This document shows positions 1 through 5,141 of a stretch of 5,141 bases of DNA, piece after piece. A program made the translations under genes and the position numbers. The notes beneath the pieces were generated by a model, which worked only from the letters and a program-made list of their open reading frames with translations, had not been told where the DNA came from and made no database searches. This DNA is from Planctomycetaceae bacterium (GTDB lineage: Bacteria; Planctomycetota; MHYJ01; SBBU01). Location: positions 1-5,141 of the forward strand of contig SBBU01000120.1 in assembly GCA_005239585.1 (NCBI GenBank), written 5' to 3'. Numbering within the stretch: the first letter of the stretch is position 1; each line of letters starts with the position of its first letter.

Positions 1-1
1 C

Positions 2-469
2 TTCTCTTTCGGGGTTCGATTCGTTCGAGTTTCGCTTATACATCTTGCAACCGTAAAACTCAATACCTCCAGACACAAGATTTATTCTACTCCCGTGGAG
101 CAAAGGCTTGGAAGCATTATAGAAGATCTTAGTACAGGCAAGTGGGAGAAGTTTGATGCATTGAAGGGAAGCTGGGAGAAGATGAAGGAGAGTCCGCTTG
201 AGGGGAGAAACCAGGCCACATCTGTTTCAGCAGGCGAAAAGCTAATTATCTGGAGTGGGTATGCCAATGGTAAATATTTCAACGATGGAGCGATCTATGA
301 CGTGGTGAAAGGGAGCTGGAAAAAGATGAAGCAGAGTCCTCTTGAAGGGAGATGGATTCACACATCCTTGTTGGCAAATGAGGATCTAATCGTCTGGGGT
401 GGCGCTGGAAGTGGTCATAGATATTTCAACGACGGTGCGATATATAAACTTCCGGTAATTTGGGATTAA
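2..469 (+). CDS. Kelch-like repeat protein, C-terminal part (5' end beyond window or remnant)
   Basis: The frame is open from the left edge (first full codon at 2) to a TAA at 467-469, giving 155 residues. A GTG at 95 could start a 124-residue protein, but no Shine-Dalgarno precedes it, so I prefer to read this as the 3' end of a longer gene. Two copies of a kelch-like unit are visible. Each has GSW-KMK-SPLEGR, then a hydrophobic strand ending in W-S/G-G, then YFNDGAIY (residues 25-68 and 73-117 counted from the GTG). Kelch and galactose-oxidase-type repeats each form one blade of a beta-propeller, usually of six or seven blades, and serve mostly as binding surfaces. Two blades cannot close a propeller, so the gene is either cut by the window edge or a degraded remnant. 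The first ~31 residues before the GTG show no kelch pattern. Binding partner and function are unknown. Confidence 0.55.
   Translation, partial: FSFGVRFVRVSLIHLATVKLNTSRHKIYSTPVEQRLGSIIEDLSTGKWEKFDALKGSWEKMKESPLEGRNQATSVSAGEKLIIWSGYANGKYFNDGAIYDVVKGSWKKMKQSPLEGRWIHTSLLANEDLIVWGGAGSGHRYFNDGAIYKLPVIWD
167..445 (+). repeat. Tandem coding repeat, two kelch-like units
   Basis: Unit one spans 167-298 and unit two 311-445, with a period of 144 bp (48 codons) at their starts. Similarity is visible in the DNA as well as the protein: both begin with a GGSWxKMK-type stretch, share AGTCC-CTTGA-GGGAGA, and share TATTTCAACGA-GG-GCGAT near the end. The second unit has one extra codon between its double glycine and YFNDGAIY. 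High DNA similarity suggests recent internal duplication or ongoing gene conversion between blades. Confidence 0.7.
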
Positions 470-531
470 GCGATCATTAACGCCCCAGGCATTCATGTTT
501 CGATGAAAACTCTCCAAGGTAAATAGCTATG

Positions 532-560
532 TTGACCCTGCATTTAGCTGATCATATAAT
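532..560 (+). promoter_or_regulatory. Near-consensus sigma70 promoter for the retropepsin-like gene
   Basis: The -35 box TTGACC (532-537, 5 of 6 consensus bases) and -10 box TATAAT (555-560, 6 of 6) are separated by exactly 17 bp. A transcription start seven bases after the -10 box would be at 567, which is the A of the ATG of the next gene. A TGATCA palindrome (549-554) directly abuts the -10 box. The 97-bp gap from 470 to 566 holds no other feature I can support. Confidence 0.75.
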
Positions 561-566
561 AACAGC

Positions 567-962
567 ATGACAAAACCGATTCTAGATGTAACTATCACAA
601 CGCACGATGAGAAAGAGGCAAATGTCAAGGCGGTGTTTGACACTGGCTCATTTTATACTATCTTGCGAGAAGATTGTTTGCCACAGGGAGGCGCGGCATT
701 CCGTTTTGAAAGCCCTCGGCAGCTTCCAACAGCAGGGAGAACAGGAGGCGTAAACATAACAGGTCAGACAATAATTATTATTACGATCGGGGAAAAGATG
801 ATTCTAACCCGTACTTATATATCCCCAGATCTGCGAAGGGAAATGCTTATCGGAGCTGAAACGATGCAGTCGTGGGACATCACGATTGAAAATACAAATG
901 GAAAGACGCAGATAAGGGTAGGCCACGACATGCGAGACCCGGAAATCACCGAAGTTGATTAA
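567..962 (+). CDS. Retropepsin-like (clan AA) aspartic protease
   Basis: The 131-residue protein has the hallmarks of a single-domain retropepsin-like protease. The catalytic motif is A-V-F-D25-T-G-S with a following hydrophobic T-I-L, and a second flap/strand region ends in the hydrophobic-hydrophobic-Gly motif M-L-I-G96-A followed by W-D-I-T-I. Known retropepsins work as homodimers in which each chain supplies one Asp, and this length fits one subunit. No signal peptide or membrane segment is seen, so it is probably cytoplasmic. The serine in DTGS is common in aspartic proteases, while many bacterial members have DTGA. The C-terminal tail (RDPEITEVD) is acidic. There is no Shine-Dalgarno before the ATG, and the promoter just upstream predicts a leaderless transcript. 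The gene is followed by a convergent gene, so it is likely monocistronic. Fold assignment is fairly secure; substrate and actual proteolytic activity are unknown. Confidence 0.75.
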   Translation: MTKPILDVTITTHDEKEANVKAVFDTGSFYTILREDCLPQGGAAFRFESPRQLPTAGRTGGVNITGQTIIIITIGEKMILTRTYISPDLRREMLIGAETMQSWDITIENTNGKTQIRVGHDMRDPEITEVD

Positions 963-1037
963 CCCGCTGCTATGTAAATGTCAAGCGACATCCCAAGACT
1001 GTTCTGCATAATTTCTCTCAAGGCCTTTTTAGAGGGG

Positions 1038-1119
1038 GCAGTGCCCCGCACCTATGTGGAGTAGTAGAGCAAACAATAATATATAACATTGGTACACCAC
1101 ATAGGTGCGGGGCAACTGC
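1038..1119. repeat. Long imperfect inverted repeat / hairpin between convergent genes
   Basis: Arms 1042-1059 (TGCCCCGCACCTATGTGG) and 1097-1114 are perfect 18-bp reverse complements. The stem extends inward past one A.A mismatch by 3 bp (1061-1063 with 1093-1095). It extends outward past a bulged A at 1115 by 4 bp (1038-1041 GCAG with 1116-1119 CTGC). The 29-nt loop (1064-1092) is AT-rich. There is no U-tract on either strand after the stem, so it is not a textbook intrinsic terminator, although it lies between two converging stop codons (962 and 1153). It could be a transcript-stabilising or bidirectional termination hairpin, or a small palindromic element. No flanking target-site duplication is visible. 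The rest of 963-1152 shows nothing else I can support. Confidence 0.8.
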
Positions 1120-1152
1120 GGAAGCGTGGTTAAAGCTACGTCAAGTAGTTGC

Positions 1153-1941
1153 TCACGCTCCGGGGTTTTTCTTTGACGATTTTTTTGGGAGCACGGCATA
1201 GGCGGGGAGGCGGTTCACCTCGCGCCAGATCATCTGGGCAAGCTTCATGGCCTCCCGCTTTATCTCTTTCGGCAGCTTTCCCGGGACGTCATCCACGTCG
1301 TCGATCACATCATGGGCTTCCCTCATGATCTTCAGTACCTCCAGCCCGCGCTCTTCACGCGTCTTGCCGTGAAGCTTGCCTGTGGAACTCTGGGTCTCCA
1401 TCTGACCGTCATAGAGTAGTGCGGCAATGTCATCATAGATCTCGCCCCAAAGCCGCGGGTTGTTTTTCTTTATAGTGGCCAGGTACTTGATATAGTCGTG
1501 GGCGTAGGTGCGCGGTTTAGGCGGTTTTTTCGAGAATACCCGGCACACCTCCCGGCAGCTCATAGCACGGAGTGTTTTGCCTTTTATGACTGAATTGGGT
1601 GTGAGCCCTTTTAGTTTTTCTTCCGGGACCTCGAGCAGCTCGTAAACTTTGCTCTTACCAAGAGGGAAGAAAAGTCGGAACGTTCCGACTTTTGACGCCA
1701 CCCTCATATAGTCCGCTGCCATTGAGTAGTCAAAAGGAAGATTGGCAGACGCCCATTTCTTCCACTTGCCTCGATAAAGTTTTTTATCCCTTATATATGC
1801 GAGCCGCCTGCCTATTTCCACAATTTCCTCGCACTCCCGGATATTGGCCTTGGCCACTGAGTGTTCGGCCGTCTGGCGTTTGCGCTCATGCAAACCGATT
1901 TCCCTCAACAGTCTCGAGAGTTCCTGATCTTGACTTACCAT
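1153..1941 (-). CDS. DUF3102-like protein, phage/plasmid-type
   Basis: This 262-residue protein starts at the ATG at 1941, because AAAGGAG lies 6 nt upstream; the longer in-frame start at 1980 lacks a ribosome binding site and lies upstream of the predicted transcription start. Residues about 35-82 match my memory of the DUF3102 pattern: E-A/C-x-x-I-x-x-I-G-R-x-L, then a conserved G-x-W-x-x-W, then the helical stretch ending in A-A-D-Y-M-R-V-A. Residues 94-115 (LGKSKVYELLEVPEEKLKGL) continue the usual family layout. The rest is helical and charged, with an acidic patch (DVIDDVDDVP, 211-220) and a Lys-rich tail. There is no signal peptide or membrane span. DUF3102 proteins occur in phages, plasmids and integrated elements, and a DNA-binding role is suspected from the helix-turn-helix-like shape but not established here. 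Local GC is high (40 of 60 bases at 1201-1260 against 23 of 60 at 2101-2160 in the secretin), which could mean separate ancestry. No phage or plasmid partner gene is next to it. Confidence 0.65.
   Translation of the reverse strand: MVSQDQELSRLLREIGLHERKRQTAEHSVAKANIRECEEIVEIGRRLAYIRDKKLYRGKWKKWASANLPFDYSMAADYMRVASKVGTFRLFFPLGKSKVYELLEVPEEKLKGLTPNSVIKGKTLRAMSCREVCRVFSKKPPKPRTYAHDYIKYLATIKKNNPRLWGEIYDDIAALLYDGQMETQSSTGKLHGKTREERGLEVLKIMREAHDVIDDVDDVPGKLPKEIKREAMKLAQMIWREVNRLPAYAVLPKKSSKKNPGA
1670..1693. repeat. Perfect 24-bp palindrome inside the DUF3102-like gene
   Basis: The half-site AAAAGTCGGAAC (1670-1681) is followed directly by its exact reverse complement (1682-1693), with no spacer. 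On the coding strand it encodes the K-V-G-T-F-R-L part of the protein (residues 84-90), just after the DUF3102-like core. With no loop it is better suited to a dimeric DNA-binding protein site or a cruciform than to an RNA hairpin. Confidence 0.85.
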
Positions 1942-1947
1942 AAAAAT

Positions 1948-1954
1948 CTCCTTT
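1948..1954 (-). promoter_or_regulatory. Ribosome binding site deciding the start at 1941
   Basis: On the minus strand AAAGGAG ends 6 nt before the ATG at 1941-1939. It selects MVSQDQ as the N-terminus, 13 codons inside the longest possible frame. Confidence 0.8.
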
Positions 1955-1970
1955 AAAAAAAACGGATGAT

Positions 1971-1999
1971 ATTGTATCAATGCGGACTAGAATTGAAAG
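1971..1999 (-). promoter_or_regulatory. Possible promoter of the DUF3102-like gene
   Basis: On the minus strand a TACAAT -10 box (1976-1971, 5 of 6 consensus) is preceded after 17 bp by CTTTCA (1999-1994, only 3 of 6). The predicted transcription start is near 1964, about 22 nt before the ATG at 1941, which leaves the Shine-Dalgarno inside the leader. The weak -35 suggests low or activator-dependent expression. Confidence 0.4.
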
Positions 2000-2003
2000 C
2001 CTA

Positions 2004-2020
2004 AAATCTATGGTAGATTT
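2004..2020. repeat. Short inverted repeat between the secretin and DUF3102-like genes
   Basis: AAATCTA (2004-2010) and TAGATTT (2014-2020) are separated by TGG. The site lies just upstream of the possible -35 box at 1994-1999. It may be an operator, or a weak AT-rich hairpin after the secretin stop at 2095. The stem is too weak and lacks a proper U-run for a convincing terminator. I see no other terminator in 1942-2094, so read-through from the secretin operon is possible. Confidence 0.35.
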
Positions 2021-2094
2021 CGACCCCTTTTATACTGTTTCTGCGTACAATTTTTAACAGATGCAAATATGTAATGGACCTGCGAAATAGGGGC

Positions 2095-4671
2095 TTAGTT
2101 CTTGCCGAACTTTTTCTTTTCTTCGTCAGAAGGAACAATAATCTTCGCCTTGATTATCACAATTAGTCTGTGCCTTTCTTTTCCATCCAGCTGATCAGTT
2201 CCTACTATACCAAGGATTGGCACTGCCCTCCATATTGGGATCGAGCTCTCTGCATCGACATCAATTATTACACTAAATCCCCCCACGATTAGTGTACCTT
2301 GGTCAGGAACTATGGCCGTGGTGCGAAGCGTCACGAATTCACTACTGGGCAAATCAAACCGTATAGCTTGAGAAGGAGGAGGTGTCGGCGGCGGACCGGG
2401 AAAGAATGGATTAGGAGGGGGAGGAGGAGGCGGCGGCAATTGAAAATCTACTGTTCTGGCGCTTGTTCTTGACATCGACAGAGACATATTGATTCTTACA
2501 TATTTCCTATCCGCACTTACAACAGGATGAACATTGAAGGAGACACCACTTCCAAACGTCCCCGGCCCGGGCTGCATTCCGAGCACAAAGTTTGGACTGT
2601 TAAATGGCGTAGTTCTGCCTATGAACTGATTCGATTCTTGGTCATTATAAAGCGTCAACCTGGGGGCTGTTACAATATAGCCCTTTTTATTCTTCGATAC
2701 CATGCGTATGATTGCGTTAACGATCACGTCATCGACGAGAGTGTATTCTAGTCTGTTCTCAGCATCAGGACCAGCAGCGCTCTGGAAAGCGGCGACCTGC
2801 AATGCATTCACAGCAGCGAGGCCCCAGTCTCTATGAAGTCTCAAGCCGCCATGGCCTGCAACACCCACAGGAATCTCATCTACTGTATGTATCTGATGTC
2901 CAGCAGGTATCCTTGACCACGGATTTAGCGGGGCGCCATCCAAATTGGCAAGCTCTATACCGAATCGCTTTACATATGAATGCTCAATTGCCACAAACCT
3001 AGCTTCTACTGATACAAGGACCTGCATAACTTCTGCAAAATCCTTGAGAAATTGCTCTATTTTCTGATGCATTTCACGTGTATTTCTGACAAAAAGCAGT
3101 CTGTTCTGAGCCCTTATGGACTTGGGATCAGTATTAGCTGTAGGATCTATAAATCTCAATATCCATTCTACAAGTTTGTTTTCATCTATTCCCTGCGCTG
3201 CTGGCCTGTTAGGGGGGGCGAAATTAAAGCTAAATGGATCGAATATATTGCCGGGAAAATTGGGTGGTATATAAATCAGGTCTTCTATCGGGTAAATGCG
3301 GTCTTCCAGCTTGCGTTTCAAAACTGTAGCAGGGGTTGCTATAAAGATTATTCCATCCTCTACATAGTAATCTAGTCCTGGAGGTGCCGTTATGCCTAAC
3401 GCAATCTCTAAAAATTTATCAACTGAGGTTCGTGTACCTTTTGCGGTAATAGGAGTACTCTTGTCCACACCCTTGTCAATTGCAAAGTTAAGATTAGTCG
3501 TGATCTGAAGCTGCTTTAGCACCTCCTGAAGCGGTATTCCTTGAAAATCCACATCGATTCTAAGCGTCCTAAGGGCTGCCAATACCTCCTTACTCTTAAA
3601 ATCAACTCGTTCAACAGGTTTTATTACAGGGGCTTCTCTCTTGGATATCTTTTCCCACTCCTCTTTTGAGGGGAAAAAGATAATCTGATTTTCATCATAA
3701 ATTACAAGCATGCGCTCAATGTCACGGAAATTTTTCTTCCACTCTTCAACAAAAAGTTCCAGGAGCTCTGTCTCTTTATTTTCAAAGCGAAATTTCTCAG
3801 TTATGTCTTGAAGCTCCCTAACGCGGACGAGGCCCGGATTTATCTCAAGGATTTTCTCACACATCTTGATAGTATTATCATAGTCAAGCTTTTCAAAATG
3901 GAGTCTTGCCTTTTCGAGAAGAACCTTTATCGATTTCTGCTCCTCTAGCATCATCTCAAGCTCCTCTCGGCGTTTTTGCTCCTCTAAGCGGCGTCTGATC
4001 AAAAGTCTCTGGTCAATCTCCTTCTGTCTCTTTGCATCTTTTACTGCATACATCATCTGCCACGCCTTTTTGTTTAAGATCTGGACCTCAATATCATCCG
4101 GAAACTGGCGTGTATAAAGTATTACAAGATTGAATTGTTTCTCTGCGTTGTCATAGTCTCCCAGATTGTATTTTCTATAACCATCTTCAAGGGCATTGCT
4201 AATCTCCAGATAAATCTGCCCCCGCTTTGTCCTCTCTTTTTCAACTACATCTTTAGGAATATTGATCTTGACCCTATTTGTCATGAATAGGATTTGCTGT
4301 TTGAGGGCCATTGCACCGGCATGTCGCGGGTTTAAATTGAGCGCCTTGTCGCACTCTGTCTCAGCAAGATCCAGTTTACCTTCTTTAAAGTACCTTTCAG
4401 AAAGATCATAGTGAGAGTCAGCTTGATCTTTATCCTGCTCCCCTTTTGACATCAGGTCTTTCTTTGCATCTTCGAGCCGTTTTTGCCAGGCATCATCATC
4501 CTGCTTATTTTCCTGCTTGTTATCCTGTTTAGGATCCTGTAGAGAGTCGTTATTATTGCCATACGATGAAGATGCCATGTTTGGATCCATACCCTTAAAG
4601 TTAGGCTGGTCCTTGACATTTCCCATACACCCTATTAAGACTGCTGAAAAAAGAAATATATATATTTTCAT
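2095..4671 (-). CDS. Lipidated TPR-containing secretin (outer-membrane pore of a type IV pilus / type II-like system)
   Basis: The 858-residue protein forms the multimeric outer-membrane channel through which a pilus or exported proteins pass. Residues 1-15 are a lipoprotein signal with lipobox L-I-G-C15; Met at +2 gives no inner-membrane retention signal. A Gln/Asp/Lys-rich linker follows (39-85). TPR-like units lie at about 84-117 (ending ALNLNP), 152-187 and 250-285 (ending ILEINP), with a charged coiled-coil-like stretch at 205-250. Residues 367-447 look like the N0/STN domain (IDVDFQGIPLQEVLKQL). Residues 455-545 form a second periplasmic domain (YPIEDL, LLFVRNT). The secretin barrel runs from about 549 (MQVLVSVEARFVAIE) to 848, with the signature VPDQGTLIVGG followed by SIPIWRAVPILG. 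A proline-rich insertion (746-767, eight Pro in a row) interrupts the barrel. A GGAG lies 7 nt before the ATG. The upstream gene ends 3 bp away, so the two are co-transcribed. Secretin identity is firm; which machine it serves cannot be told here. Confidence 0.92.
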   Translation of the reverse strand: MKIYIFLFSAVLIGCMGNVKDQPNFKGMDPNMASSSYGNNNDSLQDPKQDNKQENKQDDDAWQKRLEDAKKDLMSKGEQDKDQADSHYDLSERYFKEGKLDLAETECDKALNLNPRHAGAMALKQQILFMTNRVKINIPKDVVEKERTKRGQIYLEISNALEDGYRKYNLGDYDNAEKQFNLVILYTRQFPDDIEVQILNKKAWQMMYAVKDAKRQKEIDQRLLIRRRLEEQKRREELEMMLEEQKSIKVLLEKARLHFEKLDYDNTIKMCEKILEINPGLVRVRELQDITEKFRFENKETELLELFVEEWKKNFRDIERMLVIYDENQIIFFPSKEEWEKISKREAPVIKPVERVDFKSKEVLAALRTLRIDVDFQGIPLQEVLKQLQITTNLNFAIDKGVDKSTPITAKGTRTSVDKFLEIALGITAPPGLDYYVEDGIIFIATPATVLKRKLEDRIYPIEDLIYIPPNFPGNIFDPFSFNFAPPNRPAAQGIDENKLVEWILRFIDPTANTDPKSIRAQNRLLFVRNTREMHQKIEQFLKDFAEVMQVLVSVEARFVAIEHSYVKRFGIELANLDGAPLNPWSRIPAGHQIHTVDEIPVGVAGHGGLRLHRDWGLAAVNALQVAAFQSAAGPDAENRLEYTLVDDVIVNAIIRMVSKNKKGYIVTAPRLTLYNDQESNQFIGRTTPFNSPNFVLGMQPGPGTFGSGVSFNVHPVVSADRKYVRINMSLSMSRTSARTVDFQLPPPPPPPPNPFFPGPPPTPPPSQAIRFDLPSSEFVTLRTTAIVPDQGTLIVGGFSVIIDVDAESSIPIWRAVPILGIVGTDQLDGKERHRLIVIIKAKIIVPSDEEKKKFGKN

Positions 4672-4674
4672 AAA

Positions 4675-5141
4675 CTATCTCCGAGTATGTTCAGGGCAAT
4701 CCTTTTTTGGATCCTTTCGTGGATCAAATATAGCCTCCTCCTTGGACCCATTTGTGTCCATATATGTTACTATGACGAATTTTGGGGTGCTAGTTACTTC
4801 ACGTTCTATATCATTATGCTTGCTTTTGTCTGGGTCACACCTGATAACATTGCGCTCTTTTCCCCAAGAAATTGATATAATTCTAAAGCCTGTATCCATC
4901 TCGATTGACTTGTCAATCTCTTGATTCTTTTCATCTTTACAGCCCTTTGTCTTACTTTGACCATAAGGATTATCCCAATCCTCCAGTTCGAAGTTACGTT
5001 TAACCCTGATCGGTATCCCTAAAACTACTCCCCTTTGTTTAGATATATTTGTCCCCCAAAATTCGAATAGCAACCAATTATGATATGTAAACTCTTTCCA
5101 CACTGTTTTACCCAAACTAACCTCATACTTTTCAACTCTGA
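4675..5141 (-). CDS. Unrecognised protein upstream of secretin (5' end beyond the right edge)
   Basis: The frame runs from the right edge of the window to a TAG at 4677-4675 (at least 154 residues). A TTG at 5115 is a possible start, but the frame stays open upstream (RVEKYEVSLGK) and no ribosome binding site is visible, so I treat the gene as partial. I do not recognise the family. The visible part is soluble, charged and apparently beta-strand rich, with no membrane segment. Strand-like stretches include RGVVLGIPIRVKR, GFRIISISWG and KFVIVTYMD, and there are three Cys residues. The tail is very polar (DPRKDPKKDCPEHTRR). It sits immediately upstream of the secretin and is probably translationally coupled to it, so a role in assembling or aligning the same machine is likely. 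In pilMNOPQ operons that slot is held by PilP, a periplasmic beta protein binding the secretin N0 domain, but the sequence resemblance is too weak to name it so. Confidence 0.65.
   Translation of the reverse strand, partial: RVEKYEVSLGKTVWKEFTYHNWLLFEFWGTNISKQRGVVLGIPIRVKRNFELEDWDNPYGQSKTKGCKDEKNQEIDKSIEMDTGFRIISISWGKERNVIRCDPDKSKHNDIEREVTSTPKFVIVTYMDTNGSKEEAIFDPRKDPKKDCPEHTRR
4679..4682 (-). promoter_or_regulatory. Shine-Dalgarno of the secretin gene, inside the upstream gene
   Basis: On the minus strand GGAG is followed after 7 nt by the secretin ATG (4671-4669). The TAG stop of the upstream gene (4677-4675) lies between them, so ribosomes finishing the upstream gene end on top of the secretin initiation region. 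This arrangement favours translational coupling. Confidence 0.75.

Noticed and set aside
82..282. Minus-strand frame opposite the kelch fragment
   Set aside because: The + strand frame has a recognisable duplicated repeat pattern, while this one has no supporting feature.
978..991. Small hairpin ATGTC-AAGC-GACAT after the protease stop
   Set aside because: Only 5 bp of stem and no U-tract; such a structure is expected by chance.
1042..1114. Integron attC site or IS terminal repeats
   Set aside because: The arms lack the RYYYAAC/GTTRRRY core of attC, no integrase or cassette gene is nearby, and no flanking target-site duplication or transposase is present.
1038..1119. Rho-independent terminator
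   Set aside because: The stem is strong, but neither strand has a U-run directly after it, so I left it as an inverted repeat of unknown role.
1692..1943. Open frame of 83 codons on the + strand
   Set aside because: It is antisense to the DUF3102-like gene, with low-complexity Pro/Ser composition and no ribosome site.
1942..1980. Longer start of the DUF3102-like protein at 1980
   Set aside because: No ribosome binding site before it, the extra 13 residues fit no family pattern, and the predicted transcription start near 1964 lies downstream of it.
2527..3375. Three + strand open frames opposite the secretin
   Set aside because: They overlap a long, clearly homologous coding region on the minus strand and show no protein family features.
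4517..4924. + strand open frames opposite the secretin start and its upstream gene
   Set aside because: They are antisense to the operon; their hydrophobic stretches arise from the complementary charged codons.

Overview
The window looks like a chromosomal stretch from a diderm (Gram-negative) bacterium of moderate GC. The strongest evidence is a large secretin with a lipoprotein signal peptide, which needs an outer membrane. Its pre-barrel region carries a 'YPIEDL' segment that resembles the equivalent region of planctomycete-type secretins. Together with a stand-alone retropepsin-like protein and a kelch fragment, this makes a planctomycete (possibly anammox-like) source plausible, but that is inference with low confidence.

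Left part (1-1150, + strand): the window opens inside a reading frame that is open to the left edge and ends at 469. It holds two near-copy kelch-like repeats and appears to be the C-terminal end or a remnant of a beta-propeller protein. Next comes a near-consensus sigma70 promoter (TTGACC, 17 bp, TATAAT). Its predicted transcription start falls on the ATG of a 131-residue retropepsin-like aspartic protease at 567-962, so that mRNA may be leaderless. The 190-bp gap between this gene and the convergent next gene holds a long, nearly perfect inverted repeat (1038-1119) without a U-tract.

Middle part (1153-2094, - strand): a 262-residue DUF3102-like protein of the kind seen in phages and plasmids, locally GC-rich compared with the secretin. 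It has a clear Shine-Dalgarno sequence, a plausible promoter of its own, and a perfect 24-bp palindrome inside its coding sequence.

Right part (2095-5141, - strand): a two-gene operon segment running leftward. The upstream gene enters from beyond the right edge and is unrecognised. It stops 3 bp before the ATG of the secretin gene, whose Shine-Dalgarno lies inside the upstream gene, so the two are probably translationally coupled. The secretin has a lipobox, TPR-like repeats, a coiled-coil stretch, an N0/STN-like domain, a further periplasmic domain and a C-terminal secretin barrel with a proline-rich insertion. It would form the outer-membrane pore of a type IV pilus or type II-like secretion machine. 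The remaining machinery is not visible here. The three blocks (kelch/protease, DUF3102-like gene, secretin operon) do not show an obvious functional link.
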